A DNA stretch of 64,000 nt, taken from positions 5,766,001 through 5,830,000 of the forward strand of contig CAJFCV020000002.1 of assembly GCA_904066235.2 (NCBI GenBank), in the 5' to 3' direction. Origin of the DNA: Bursaphelenchus xylophilus (taxonomy: Eukaryota; Nematoda; Chromadorea; Rhabditida; Aphelenchoididae). Numbering within the stretch: the stretch's first letter is position 1; each line of letters starts with the position of its first letter. The translations under genes and the position numbers were made by a program. The notes beneath the pieces were generated by a model. The model worked only from the letters and a program-made list of their open reading frames with translations, ran no database searches and was not told the DNA's origin. Of the stretch, positions 24,457 to 37,556 are shown one piece after another.

Positions 24457-26577
24457 TTACGATGACCTAAGCTGAGACCATTTTACTTTACCCTTTATGA
24501 GGTCCAGTAATGTTGTACCAATCTTGTCTATCTAAAATAATTGTTATTGACACCGAAACTATATACTTACCTTGACTCGTATTTGTTCCATGGTCTTGAT
24601 CTCTCTTAAAGTGACCGTTCCGTTCTCCTCCGTCTCATCGTCTAATGTAATCCCAAATGGAATTCCTGTTTCATCGTTCCTCGCGTATCTTTTTCCAATC
24701 GAATATCGATTATCAGCGGTGTTGAAGGTGATGTCAGCTTCCTCTAACCGTTTTTCGATACTATCTACGAACCGATTGAACTTCTCATCCCTAACAATCG
24801 GATAAATTGTGACATGGACTGGTGATATTGCAGGAGGAAACAAGAAGTACGGTCGTTTTGGTTCGCCTTCGGGATTTCGTTGATGGAATGAATGTTCAAG
24901 GACTGTTTGGAGGATCCGTCCAACACCGAAGGATGGCTCAACAACTTTTGGGTACTCGACTTCCCCATTCTTCGCACCAACGTCCAGACTGATATTTAGA
25001 TGCTGAGAAAGGGCCTTCAAGTCGTAACTGGAACGATCTGAGAATCCAGCAATTTCGACCCAACCATGGGAAGTGAGTGCTTCGGCGTCCCAGCAATCCT
25101 ATAATACAGTATCTGTGATCTCCCACTTACTTCGGCATAGTGTGCCATTTCTTTTGATCGATGTTGCCTGAATCTGAGTCTTTTGGGATTAACGCCGACC
25201 TTGGCCAAGAACAGATGACCCCGCGCAAGATAATATCCAATAATTTTGTTTTTGATTACACCTCCTCTTAGGGCCTCTCTGATCGAATACAACCTCGGAC
25301 TTTCTTCTTCTTGTTGTCCTTTGGATGACCACAAAACTAATTCCATATCCAGGAGATCTTCAAGTCCAGGAGCCGTCTCCTCTTTTCCATGATAGAAGTG
25401 TTCAATCTCACATAAAGTGAATTCTCTGAGACGGAATAAATTATGTTTTGGGGCGATCTCATTTCTGTACACCGTCCCGATTTGTGCGGCGACCAATGGC
25501 AGTTTGCACTGTCACAAATGATGTTATATTATTGGTTTAACCTACCCCATTGTAGACGAAAAGTCTCTGGAAGTTTAAGAATATTCCTTGAGAAGTTTCT
25601 GGGCGGAGATAAGCGTTTGGAATTCCTTGAGCTCCCAATTGGGCGGCAAACATCAGATTAACCGTGCTCGGGGATGACAATTCATTTCCATTCTTTGATT
25701 TTATTCTGTATTTTTGTATAACCTCTTGTAATTTGGTGGAATCCGCAGTGTCAATAGCCCTTAATTCAGCCTCGACGGCCTTTATTTCGTTTGACGAGAA
25801 CTTATTGTTCTAAAGACGTTCATCATTTATCGATTTTACTTACTTCCAGGAGCAGTTCTAGATGTTCCTTGACTAGGTGATCGGCCCTGTAGACTTCGTT
25901 GGTTTTTACATCTCGAACAACGTAATCAGTGAACTTGTCGACGTGCCCTGATGCTCTAAAAAATGCTAAATAATATTTATAGCTACTTTAAGACGTCAGC
26001 GGGTGTCATAGACGGGCACTCCACTTCCAACATATGATCATGTGATATGAAATGTTTTCTCCACTCTTTGATTATGTTATTCTTCACACCCACACCCAAA
26101 GGGCCCAGATCAATGAGTCCGGGATGTCCAGAATAAGACCGATCGAAGAAGAATCTGTTGGAAAGGAGATCGTAAAGCGCCATCTGATCTATGAAGGCAT
26201 TTGGCGGCATTAGTTCATACTCCTGAAAGGTTACAATAAAATGATTTAATCCTCATCCTACTCTATCCTGAAGTTCTTCTTTGGCCCTCTTTAATGCCAA
26301 TATATTTCTCTTTATCAATTGTTCATCCCCTCCCTCCTTCGCCTTCACCACAAGTTCTGTTGCTTCGATCACTCGTGCCCTGTAAGGCTGTAGCTCCTAA
26401 ACAAATCATTATCATTTTGAATTTTTCTACCTTGTCAATTTCCGGTGAACCTAGTACCTTGAGGAATGTGGAGATCTTTGTCCTTAATCTTTTCGTCGGG
26501 GCTTTCTTTGCCGGTGCTGCGCTTGAATATCCTCTTGTACTTCTTAGTACAAAAAGGAGTCGCTTTACCTTATCCAT
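24457..26577 (-). CDS. Glycyl-tRNA synthetase, probable mitochondrial copy
   Basis: Eight exons (26577-26431, 26396-26262, 26222-25987, 25955-25844, 25809-25546, 25508-25131, 25098-24571, 24531-24457) encode 624 residues. MDKVKRLLFVLRSTRGYSSAAPAKKAP looks like a mitochondrial presequence. A degraded WHEP-like helix pair follows, then the class II catalytic core: ASGHVDKF, RPETSQGIFLNFQR, YRNEIAPKHNLFRLREFT, RFRQH, DCWDAEALTSHGWVE, and motif 3 VVEPSFGVGR with ARNDETGIPFGI. It lacks the ~90-residue insertion that the cytosolic-type copy has before motif 3. It lies 130 bp downstream of that copy on the same strand, an operon-like spacing. Confidence 0.93.
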
Positions 26578-26707
26578 TTACACTACCATAAAAATTTAGT
26601 TTTTATCAATTTTAAAATATCTTAGGCGAAACAAGGCGAACCAAGAAATCAAAGTCGCTACAGTAGGCGTAAGTCAAACTTTACTTTAAATTAACAACAA
26701 CAAATGC

Positions 26708-28971
26708 TTAGTTTTCGGTAGCTGAAAACAACGGGAACTCTTTGGTGACTTGGACCCATTCACGACGATTATGAACTAGATCAGAGACCACTGGTCCAAG
26801 CTTTGCAATCTAAAATTATTTTAAATCCTCCAAATTTTAAATAATTCCCACCTCAAGCCGTACTTGCTGCATGGTTGGAGCATGACGAAGAGTGACCGTA
26901 TGAGGAGTCTTTTCACTCTCAAAGTCTACAGTAATACCGAACGGAATTCCAATTTCATCAGTTCGAGCGTATCTTCTTCCAATGGATCCAGCACTGTCAT
27001 CAACTTTATGACTCAATTCGTATTTGCTGAGCTCTCTTCGGACTTCTTCAATCAGAGGATTCAACTTCTCATTGGCACTGATTGGAAGAAGGGAGCATTT
27101 AATGGGGGCCACAATTGGTGGCAACTCCAAGTAATTTCTCTGTTCATCTCCTTCTCTGACTCTAAAGGCGTGTTCCAATACCGTATACATGACGCGCCCG
27201 ATTCCAAACGAAGGTTCCACAACAGAAGGGACTATCTCTTGCACATGTTTGGTCTCCTCGACCTCATGGATAGCCAGTTCATCGGCAGTAATGGAAAACG
27301 TTTTCTTTTCTCCTTTAATCTCAACTTCCACCTCATATTTTCTGCAAATAATATAGCAACAACAATTTTTTCCTACCCATTTGCCTTTAGTTTGCCCGCG
27401 ACTTCCTGAAGTTCCTTTTCATCCAAACCGTCGATATGCTGGGTGATAACTTTAGCATCTCCTCTAAATTTCTTTCCCAAAACTTGTTTATTTAGCTGCG
27501 CTTTTGTTACGACTACTTGAATTGGTTTTGGCAACTTCTTTTCGGCACTTAGTCTTTCGTTTGTAACCTTCGCATGAGCCTGGAGATCGTAACAAGATCT
27601 GTCGGCATTACCGACACACTCAATCCAGCCATAGGAAGTCAAACATTCAGCATCCCAACAATCCTGAAATTTAACATCTTCCACTCATAATTGACTTACC
27701 TGGGCATAATGAGCCATTTCATTGCTCATATGTTGTCTGAACCTGAGTCTATTGGGGTCAACACCCACTGCGATCAAGAACAAATAAGTTCTTGCCATAT
27801 AATATCCAAGGGTCTCATTATCCACGATTCTATTCTTGACGGCTTCCCCAATCTTTGTCAATCTGGCTCCTTTTCCATCCATCTGATCGCATGCTGAGAA
27901 TAAATTCAACTCGAGATCAGCGACTTCCTTAAAGCGAGGATGATCCTTATCGGTAGGGTCCAAGAAATGCTCGATCTCACACATAGTGAACTCTCGGACT
28001 CGAATAAGGCCTTGTCTTGGAGAAATTTCATTTCTAAACCCACTTCCAATTTGGGCGGCAGCGAATGGTAATCGACCCTAAACAATGTATAAAATAAAAT
28101 AAAAATCTATCCACCTGGTTGAATTCCAATAATCGCTTGAAGTTGATGAAGATACCTTGTGCTGTCTCGGGTCTTAAGAAAGCTTTAAAGTCTCCAGTGG
28201 GGCCAATCTGAGATGGGAACATCAAGTTGAAGGCCACCGGTTCGGTCAAATTGTTCTTCGTGATGGGTGACTTGAATCCGTATTTCTTGATAGTATCTCC
28301 CATTTCTTGGCTTGAAAACCCATCAAGCTTCACCAAAATGTCTTCGAACTCGTCCTTTGTCTCCTTACTCAACTTTTTGTCCTTGTTTAGGATCTCTTCA
28401 ATCGAATTTTTAATCAAATGATCAGCCCTGAAGCATTCTCCAGTCTTCTCATCCTTTACCATCCAGTCAACAAACCGCTCAACGTGGCCAGAAGCTCTAA
28501 AAAATAACAAAAGACATAATTATACCTACTTCAAGACACTTTCAGGGGTAAGAGCAGAGCACTCAACCTCCAACATACTCTCCTCTAGAATAAAATGTTT
28601 CCTCCAGATCTGAATCATATTGCTTTTCAAGGCACATCCCATAGGTCCATAATCGTATAATCCAGCAACTCCTCCGTAGATCGCAAAGGATTGATCGTAG
28701 AAGAACCGCCTCTTCAGCAAATCCTCAAGCTTCAACCGGTCGAACGACGGGGCTTTAGGGGCAAGCTCAAGCTCTCTATCTTCCAAGGCCTTCTTACGAG
28801 CTTTCAGCTCGTTGACAGCTCTTTTTATGTCGTTCTCATCAGCCTTGTCCAACTTAAGTTGCCGAACCTTGTCTCCAATCTCCTTCACGGCAGCTCTCAA
28901 TGGCGCCAAGTCCTACAGACAAATGAAGAAAGATTGGATAGACTTACACTTTCCACGTCCACTGTCGCCAT
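26708..28971 (-). CDS. Glycyl-tRNA synthetase, cytosolic-type copy
   Basis: Seven exons (28971-28948, 28912-28530, 28496-28115, 28077-27700, 27663-27377, 27341-26852, 26809-26708) encode 681 residues. MATVDVES leads directly into a WHEP domain ([19 protein letters not shown] to [10 protein letters not shown]), with no presequence. The catalytic core is complete: [81 protein letters not shown] and [12 protein letters not shown]. The metazoan insertion before motif 3 is present. It charges tRNA-Gly. An acceptor (gttttcag) lies about 35 nt upstream of the ATG for trans-splicing. In most animals one gene makes both cytosolic and mitochondrial enzyme; here the work seems divided. Confidence 0.96.
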
Positions 28972-29321
28972 TGTCGAGTATTCCCACCTGAGAAGCTTAC
29001 GGGGCTCTGAAAACAACAAAAAGGTTAAAAGAAAAAGTTCCACGTAGTACACGGGTGATGGTAATATTATCAATCAGCATCTACAACTTTATTAATACAA
29101 ATAATTCAGAAAATTATCAAATGAGGTTGACAATACATGATGCAATACCTGAAAAGTTGGAGAAGGCCTTGGCCAAAAATAAAATTTTAATTAGGGCGCA
29201 GCTCGCGGATTTGCAGACTGCGAGAAAAAGTTTCCAGTTTAGAAATTCAAAAAATACAGTATTTTTCTCACTTCTTGAAAAACGAAAGTAAAGCTATTCG
29301 TTCTTTTTAAAATTTTGCGAG

Positions 29322-30398
29322 ATGGTAGTCTATGTTATTTTATTGACTTTATTTTTGACAGCAAAGTTGGGAAAAAGCGTTGAGGATCCCAATAAACATA
29401 CAAACCAGGCTATAAACTTGTTCCTGCGGGCCATGAAAGACCATTTTGACAAGGGAGGATTACCCAGAGTGATCAAAAGTTCATTGGAGTATAACGTTGA
29501 GCACGTTCAATTGAAATATTCCAAAGAGTTTAATGCGGTAAATTGAAGGGAAAGAAGTTAAAGATGTTTTTCAGACCGAGTGTCCGCAGAACCCTGACAC
29601 CGAGATCTTTCCAAAGTTTGTAAAGGTCTTGGATCAATTGGTATCTGGTCTTCCGGATGAATCTGGGGCGGAATGTTTGGTAAAAGAGCTTACAGATCCA
29701 GCAAATCATGCTTGTAATCATGGAGAGCAAAGTTGTCTGATAATCCTTACCTCAAAAGACGCTTTTGTCTCTTGCATTGATACCAAGGTAAGTATCAAAA
29801 AAGAAGCTTTGTGGCAATATTGTAGACGTTAATTCTGCATCCTCCAAAACTTCGGGCCGTTAAAATCAGTAGTCCAGTTGCCAAACTGCATCGTAAGTTT
29901 TACTGCAACGTGACTACTTTTTAGCTGGTTTTACATATCATCACTCCAAATGTGTAGACGAACCAGATCATAAAAGGAAATGCATATTGTTGACGGTAAA
30001 CTACAAAGGAGAGACTTTAACACAAGATTTGGACTGTTGCTGTGAAGGAGAAGATTGTGTGGATGTCATCATAGATCAGGGAAGTGTCTATTTTACGATT
30101 ATTGTTGTTTTAGGCCAAATCTGGCTCCATCATCAGGATGAGATTAGGTTTAAAAGATCTGGACCATCCGAAACCCAGATCCTTACCTCTGTTATACAGA
30201 CCAGACGATGAATATGACTGGAGTTGGTTGTTATGGCTGATACCCGTCCCTGTGTTGATGTTTATGATTGCCTTTGCCCTCTACCTTTTCTGGACTGAAA
30301 AGGTCGTGCAATCGCAGAGAGAGAACCTGGCCATCCATCTTGCACACGAGGCTGATTTATCGCCCAACGAACACGTCTTACTTGAGATTGCTGGATGA
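29322..30398 (+). CDS. Type I membrane protein with cysteine-containing ectodomain, unknown
   Basis: Five exons (29322-29537, 29575-29787, 29826-29892, 29925-30058, 30114-30398) give 304 residues. MVVYVILLTLFLTAKLGKS is a signal peptide. The ectodomain has scattered cysteines (TECPQNPDTE, GAECLVKEL, HACNHGEQSCL, KCVDEPDHKRKC, DCCCEGEDC). One membrane span (WLLWLIPVPVLMFMIAFALYL, about 248-270) and a ~35-residue cytoplasmic tail follow. The donor of exon 4 (TGT/gtggat) is not strong, and an alternative two codons later keeps the same frame. No family was recognised. It is divergent from the GlyRS pair, 350 bp away. Confidence 0.75.
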
Positions 30399-30552
30399 CT
30401 TTACACCAATATTTTCTGCACATTTATCTATTCTGTTTTGGTTCTGTAGTTTAAAAGAAACTTCTTGATGAATTACTGACCCCCGCTTTAATTGTAAGTC
30501 ATGTGAGAGATTACAATCAGATGTATTTAGCAGCAAATAATAAAAAAAGAAC

Positions 30553-30777
30553 TCATTTCTTGACGTCTTGATTCTTCTGGATCAGAGAAAAGAGGCGTTT
30601 TGAATGATCCGCCTGAACTGGAGGAATAAATTGCTTTGTAGTGTTCAAGGTTAAAGTCTTTATTCCGATCACCTCTTTCTTTGCCTCCTTTTCGGTAAGA
30701 CCCTTACAATCAAGTCTAAATAGTCCAACTCTTCTTTTTTGTTGGGTTGTCAATTCTAATATAAATTTATTGATCAT
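30553..30777 (-). CDS. Hypothetical small basic protein
   Basis: An open frame of 74 codons from a real ATG (MINKFILELTTQQKRRVG) to TAA. The sequence is basic with an amphipathic look (GLTEKEAKKEVIGIKTLTL). It may be the last exon of a longer gene, because its frame stays open upstream as far as about 30806. No splice that joins it to the upstream frame at 30795-31103 could be found; every simple donor/acceptor pair tested makes a stop. No family was recognised. Confidence 0.35.
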   Translation of the reverse strand: MINKFILELTTQQKRRVGLFRLDCKGLTEKEAKKEVIGIKTLTLNTTKQFIPPVQADHSKRLFSLIQKNQDVKK

Positions 30778-30794
30778 GCAGTAACTCCTTGATA

Positions 30795-31103
30795 TTACAA
30801 CATCCTCTTGTTGTTACAGTAGCTTTTTGAGTGGATGATGATGTTTTGAAACCCGTTCAATTGAATTCCCGTCGTTACTTGTACTGGAATACCATTAAAG
30901 TTCTTGAGGGCTCTTAAGCGTTTACTTGTTTTTTCATCGCCCTTGTAACTCTTGAAGGACAGTTTATTGACGCCACTTCTATTTAAATTCATTCTGGCTG
31001 AAGTTGCCGGTTTGCTGCTTTTCGAGGGCTGTAAGTCCGTTGTCTTGGGGGCTGGAGCAGTAAGTTTAGTGTTCAGCTTTTCTTTTTTTTTGTTTCCTTT
31101 TCC
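30795..31103 (-). CDS. Hypothetical lysine-rich protein, start unresolved
   Basis: An open frame rich in Lys/Ser/Thr (NKKKEKLNTKLTAPAPKTTD) leading into a more ordered part (MNLNRSGVNKLSFKSYKG, ALKNFNGIPVQVTTGIQL). No ATG opens the frame; the first internal ATG is at MNLNRSG, and an acceptor-like gaaaag lies just before CTGAACAC, so the 5' end is probably another exon. The stop at 30795 lies 17 nt from the ATG of the next small frame on the same strand. No family was recognised. Confidence 0.35.
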   Translation of the reverse strand, partial: GKGNKKKEKLNTKLTAPAPKTTDLQPSKSSKPATSARMNLNRSGVNKLSFKSYKGDEKTSKRLRALKNFNGIPVQVTTGIQLNGFQNIIIHSKSYCNNKRML

Positions 31104-31106
31104 CAA

Positions 31107-33544
31107 AAGAAGCGAGAAGACATTAATTTCTAATATTTGATTTCCCTTCTGAATCTTCGAATACCGATGGTCAGTCGATGAAGAAAACTTCTTGTGGAGC
31201 CTCTCAAATTACACTGTTGGCCTTTATATTGAGCAAATCTGCCGAATTTTGCGTTTTTGTTATACCTTGGCATGTAACCGGACAATCCCATAAGTGGTAT
31301 AGTCTCAGTGGTAAACGTTACGAGTGATGGGATCTAGCCGGATCAATGGGTTTTGTGCCTCATATGAATGTGTAATATCATATAATCCTTAGTCACCTTG
31401 CTCAGCCTTTGTTCGTTGGATACGTGCGCTGCGTAATTCCTCCAAATAAAGGGAGGAATGACCAGAATAAGTTTCGCGTCATTTCCGTTTCTGTTACAGT
31501 ATCTTGAGACGACGAAAAGGGTTGTGCGACACATTCAAAGTGGATTGCCTGGTTTGAGTTTTATTTCAATTTCTTTCCCGATTCCGTGCCCTGTAGTTTT
31601 GTGATTTCGCTTTTCCGGAGATTGTGATGACATAAGAGTGGACTTTTTCATAATTAAATAATTTTTTATGAATTATGAAAAGACGTTAAATTTGCTTTTT
31701 CTCATGTCCGTCTCATTTTTTCCATTCTATTTTTGCAAAAAAGTGAGGAAAGCAGTTTTAGCGTTTGCTTCAGAACGACCGGGGCGATCTTGTTGCTTCA
31801 CCCTTACGTTGTTTGAATTGGAGATAATTCTGTTTTGTGTTTCTGGCAGTAGTATGTGCCATATTCATGTAGAAGATGCTGTTATGTTTGATATAAAAGA
31901 TTTTTAAATCTGTCTTTCGGTTTGTTTTGACTTCAGATCTTAGCTGATGATCGCCAATTGAGTTGTTTTCCGTCTATTTCGGGGTTACCAACCCCAACCT
32001 GAGGCTATTTTTGTTTTCGCCCGCCTCGAGGCGTCTTCTTTCGGCTACAGAATGAAGTTAATACTTTCTGTACTCGTTAAATTGATTTGACGTGTTTTCT
32101 TATCCATCGTCGTGTGTTCGAGAAGATGGGGGAGGGATTGGGAAGATGGTGAAGAAGAAGAGGAAGATCTATCTATATCTTTATCTCACCTGACTCACAC
32201 TTACCTCCTTTCAGCCCTCAGGTCGTTTCTACGTCGTTTTCGCGTTTTCTTCGTCGCTCAAAATAAATTTTAAGTCTTTGGGTGTGGTTCCATTGTTCCA
32301 ACAAATTTCCAAAGTTTTAATAATTCTATTACGGTGATTGTTGCGAACGCAAGGTGGTTATTTATGTGCAATTTCTGTGAATAACAGTAATCAGATTCTG
32401 TGGTCTGAAGAGGATCGTTGAGCCTGGAGGGCAGTTCCAGTCGGATTAAATATTGTAAAATCATCAGACAAGATCAGAATCCCGAAGTAGCCTCACCGGA
32501 AGTTGTGCTAATCGAATGTGCGTGGATCCCCTTTTCCTTTGCTGGATTAAGGTCAGCTCTTTCTAATTTACTTTTTACGGTTTCGATCCCATTGTCAACC
32601 GGCGGACTGTTTGCGACGGATGCTGAGGAATGGGCAGCGGTCATTATGCATCCAAATAAACGCGATATTAATATTGTTATTGGTTTGGTGGCTAACTTTA
32701 CTCTTAATCCGGATCGTTGTCAACTTTTTCTTGGTTTGTTGCTACTCCGAATTACGCCATCGTCTCTTCTTTTATTTGACGCCACCAGCAGACTCTTTCT
32801 TTCCCATTATTCGGCTCGCTTCCTTCTGAATCCGCACTTTATATTCTTCCCTCTTCTCCTCTTATCCCCTTTAAGACCTTTGAGTGGACTCGGCGTTGAT
32901 TCCTCGCGGTTTGTTGCGCAAGGCTGTAACCAGTTATTTTGTTCCAAAATATGTTTATTGGGACTTGATAATATAATAGTCACTTTCCGTTTTTGTGCTT
33001 TTTTTCGGGGATACTGTAGGCTGAGAGTATAAGTAAGAATACTTTTAAATTGCGTCCACTTAATTTACCGTCCACCTTGATGTTGTTGAAATGGTTGTCC
33101 TTTCTGGGCTTTTTTGACGATTTACTGAATAGTTACCGTTTCTGGTGTTCTGTGTCGCTCTCCAAAGCCGTGTTACATCTCAATTCACACATTACAATGC
33201 AGGCTCCTGCAAAATGTTTGCTTCCGGACGTCCTTCCTTTTTAATGAATCTTTCTTTCTGATTAATTGTAACTTAGTTTATGATAGCTTTACCGTTTCAA
33301 GTCTCTCTGCTAGACTTTGGCATCACATTGGGTGCGCCGATTCCGTTTCGGTTCATAAACATTGGCCTTGAGGACCGGTTTGTAAGATCGTTGATTACTT
33401 CGCGCCGAGACAAATTTTAAAATTTTCGTGGAATTAAAGTTTATTTGTAACATTAATCAGTGCCTTCAGGCGGGTCGTAAAGTCGTATGTGTTGGAGGTT
33501 CTAATTCGAAGCGAACGACAAACAATCCGGGACGGCCGGAGATC
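31107..33544. other. Long gene-free stretch upstream of the Patched-related gene
   Basis: In 2.4 kb no exon could be supported. A 204-codon open frame (32418-33032, plus strand) starts at TTG, is compositionally odd (runs of Leu/Phe/Ser) and has no splice logic. The stretch probably holds the promoter and 5' leader of the gene at 33545. It is notably T-rich with many TTTTC tracts. Confidence 0.45.
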
Positions 33545-36500
33545 ATGAAACATCCGACCCATTATATCGAGAGGTTCTTCTACCAGCTGGGAACGGTAGT
33601 CGGACGACATCCGTACACTGTGATCGTCTCTATTCTCTGCTTTACATTGATCTCGGCATTCGGATGGACTCGATTTGAAGAGATTAATAACGTCAGAACA
33701 GAGTATTCTCCCCAGAATGCCCCTTCTCAGAAAGAATACGAAGTGGCCAAGAAGTTTTTGAAACAAAATGGAACCATGGACCCTTGCTATGTAATGACTC
33801 ATGCCAGAGATGATGGGAGTTTGTTGAGGGAAAAGTATCGATGGTTGGTCTACAATCTGACTAAAGCTTTGCAAACTGAAGTGAAGGTGGAAAAGAATGG
33901 AAGATTCTACGGATATACGGATCTATGTGAGCCATATTGTGAACTGAATACGGCGTTCTTGGCTTTCCTAAAGTTATATGATCCGAAGAATCCGAGCACT
34001 TACACCTATCCATCCATCGATCTCTTTGGGAATCAAGCTTTTATTGGTAAGTTTATATTTTTTAAATCATCACGTACTATTCACATTGCGCAATATTAAA
34101 GTCTGGTTTTTATCGATTTATTTTTAGGAAACAATGTGTACGGTATCAAGATGAAGAAAAATACGAATGAATTGATCTCCTTCGACACTGCTGTCATGCC
34201 GTTCTTTGTGGTCGCGGCCTACGAAGATCTGGACGTTTTAGTGGCCTGGCAGCAAAAAGCTATCGAAACTTTAGAAAAACCAGAATTCAGCGATTTTTTA
34301 AAAGTAAGTGCCATCGTTTACAACCTCGGCAGTGACTGCCTTTTTGCTGCTCTTGAATTACTTTACAACAACATAATCGCTTTATTCCTAACTTCGAATT
34401 TACAGACCGGCATGACCGGCGACAACCTGGTATCCTATGAAGTTCGGAGAATGGGAATCGAGACGGCCCCATTAATTATCGGCTCCATCGCTGCCATGAT
34501 TGTTTTTGTTGTTGTTTTCTCATTCAGGTAACGTTTAGGAAAAGCCCAAGGTCAAACCATTTCCTCTCCAAGAATGGTGTAATGTTACATTGCCTGTCCA
34601 GTCAGGGTACTGACAAGGTCTCTTAGAAAGTCCATTCAACACCCCTCTGCATAACATTGAGGGCATTTTCGTTACAATAGGGGGCATTGAGGCGGTCACG
34701 CTTTTGAAAAGAAAAGACCGAACCCAGTTGGATACTTTGTTATCGAATACCGGCAAAAAAAAGAAACCAAATTGGGATCGGATTTGGAGGTGAGAGGCAG
34801 TCAAAAAAAGAAAAAAAGGGGTCAGATGACTGTTTACAACGCAGAAACATAACCGGAAGTGTTCTTGCAGGGTGATCAAAGTACAGAGTAAGCCCTGGGA
34901 ATCGTTCCTCGGATGTCTGATCCCACTGTTGGCCATGGCCTCGGCTGTGGGCCTCATGTCTTTGATCGGGATGAAGTTCCAATCCATTGTTGTGGCCGCT
35001 CTTTTCTTGGTCCTGTCAGTTGGAATCGATGACATCTTCATTCTGACTCGAGCCTGGAATCGGACGGATCACAGGAATTCCGTGCAGGACAGAATGGCCA
35101 CAACTCTCGAGGACGCGGGTCCGTCCATCACCATCTCTGCCCTCACAAACATCATGTCCTTTGCCATTGGTGCTGCCTCGGATACCCCTGCGGTCCGAAC
35201 TTTCTGTATTTTCTCGGCCGTTGCCATCTTTATTTGTTACGTCTATCAGCTGGTCCTGTTGTCGGCGATCCTCTGTTTGAGTGGATATCGAGAAGAGAAA
35301 GGATACCAGTCGTTGTTGTGTTGCTTGAAGGCTGACACGACGGCTACGTGTGGATTGGCCGAGGCCTGTAGTCGTCTTCACGACCGAGTTGTTTATATGT
35401 GGTCCAAAGCCGTGATAAAATGGCCAGTCCGGCTCTCTTTGGGACTTTTAATGATAGCCTACTTCTACATTTCGTGGACGGGGATTGCAAAGATGCAGTC
35501 CAATATCTCCATTGACAAGATGGCTTTGCCTGATTCGTACCTGCATGATTTCCAGGAGTCTTTTGAGAAGGCCTTAAGGAATATGCAGCCAATATCTGTG
35601 TTTGTTTTGAAACCTGGAGATCTTAGGGACCCGGTTCAGTTAGAACGTAAGTTTTATGCTTTATTAAGCGTACATCATGTATGTCATCCAAAACCTTCCT
35701 TTCAGGTGTTAAAAGACTTGTTCATGACTTTGAGAACTCTCTCAACTCTTATGGATCTGATTCTACTTTCTTTTGGCTCTCGCAATATGAAGATTTCCTT
35801 AGATTTTATGGAGAATCAGAAGAGTTCACGTACACGGAGATCCCCACTTTCTTCAAGTCAGCCACTTATTTCTTCTTGAGTTCGTTTGTCCATATGAATG
35901 AGTCAGCCTGTCTTTTGGATGACCCTGATTGTATCCAATCCTTCTTTTTCATCACCAATTTCCATGATGTCATCAAGTACCATGAGTTGGTGCCTACAGT
36001 AAAGAAATGGAGAGAATTGTGCCACAATTACAGTGATCTGGAGGTCTATTCTTACAGCGATCACACTCCATTTGTGGATCAGGTAAGTGTTTTTTGGTCA
36101 TATATTAGGACATCTTTTAGACAATGGCCATCGATGCGACAGTATTCGGAAGTGTGGCCGCGGCCTTAGCATGCACTGCGGTTATATGTTTGTTTTTTAT
36201 TCCCCATGTCCTGAGTGTTGCGGCGGCCGTGTTCTCGGTCTTCAGCATAAGTTGGGGTCTCTTCGGATTCCTCGCCCTTTGGGAAGTTGATCTGGATCCT
36301 CTGAGTATGGCAGCCCTCCTGATGGCCATCGGTTTCAGTGTCGATTTCACAGCTCATATTAGTTACCATTACTATAAAACTCCTAACACTGTAAGTTGAG
36401 ATACATTTTGCACAAATTAAAGAATTTATTTATATTGTAATTAATATTATCGATGTTTAGCACCCCCAAAAGCGGATTGAGCATGCTCTTCTGGTTATCG

Positions 36501-37002
36501 GATGGCCGATGGCTCAAGTCGGTCTTTCCACAATTGTCGCTCTTCTCCCCCTCCTGTTCAAACAATCCTATCTTGCAATGGTATTCCTGAAGACGATCAT
36601 CGTTGTTGTTCTTCTGGGCATGTTCCACGGTCTTATTTTGTTGCCAGCGGCACTTACAATGATCACCCGATATAATCCAGATAAGGCCAATTCCAGTGCG
36701 GAATCCTCAGAACGGTCTTCTCAACGGTCTACCGAACGAAAAGAAAGTTTTTACAAAGTAAGCAGCTACCAATTTGATGAATAACTTGAGTATTCTGCTG
36801 ATTTTATGTTTATTTTTAGTCCCAGCATCTAATCAAAAGCCTAAACAAGGAAGTTGGATGGCTAGCCAGGAAAACGAACTCTTTCCGGAAGGATCGGATC
36901 AAGCCTTTGGACATAAATGAATTAAATAATACAACCTCAACCGGCCCTGTCGCCCTTGTTCACAAGATTCCCTTAGGGCGAACAACGTCCAATGCTACTT
37001 AA
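33545..37002 (+). CDS. Patched-related (PTR) membrane protein with sterol-sensing domain
   Basis: Eight exons (33545-34046, 34128-34303, 34406-34527, 34871-35646, 35706-36082, 36121-36390, 36461-36757, 36820-37002) encode 900 residues. The topology is RND-type: a first span (HPYTVIVSILCFTLISAFGW), a large loop with NVRTEYSPQNAPSQKEY and paired cysteines, then a block of spans containing LVLSVGIDDIFILTRAWNRT, the GxxxDD centre of the sterol-sensing/RND core. A second loop and a second span block with LLMAIGFSVDFTAHISYHYY mirror the first. The tail is Ser-rich and basic. Worm PTR proteins act in cuticle, moulting and lipid transport. The 343 nt intron 34528-34870 holds no real gene. Confidence 0.95.
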
Positions 37003-37556
37003 ATTTATTTGTGGGAATCTCTCTTGACGGGTATTAGGAGGAGATCTCTTGACCTTGAGGGCATTGGATCTTCTTCTTTTAAGAGACTTCTGACATTCAG
37101 GATCCTTGGAAGTCGACTCGAAACATATCCATCTTCTTTCCCTGATCTCTAATACTAGATTTGTCTAAAATATCCAAATTTTAAGTGCCATTTCATTGGC
37201 GGGTTTTAAATTAATTAAATAAATCTCCTGTTGACTGCTGGAATTGTGCTTTTAACAATAGCCCCATGTATGCATTATTTATGTCTCTGCAGAATCACTG
37301 GATTCTTTTCAATTGTTGTCGATTAGTTTCTGTAGAAACAGGACAAAGGAACAAGCTGAGGAGGTAAAAAATTTCGTTTTAATATTATAAATGCAGATCG
37401 AAAATACACATTGCTAATTTAAAGGCAGCAGATGAAGAATAATGCAGTAAATGCGAGGAATTACAAAGTAAATGGACACTTCTTGTAACAACATGCTCGG
37501 TTAATCAAAATTCAAAAGAAGGAACGAGCTCACAAAAATGTCGCAATATTCTATTC

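Noticed and set aside
29058..29291. Small plus-strand frame before the type I membrane protein
   Set aside because: An ATG frame exists but it has no domain, no splice link to the next gene and lies in what is probably a shared promoter; kept out as too weak.
32418..33032. 204-codon open frame upstream of the Patched-related gene
   Set aside because: It starts at TTG, is Leu/Phe/Ser-rich like translated T-rich DNA, and has no splice signals or recognisable domain.
34535..35041. 168-codon minus-strand frame
   Set aside because: It spans an intron and an exon of the Patched-related gene in antisense and has no domain of its own.
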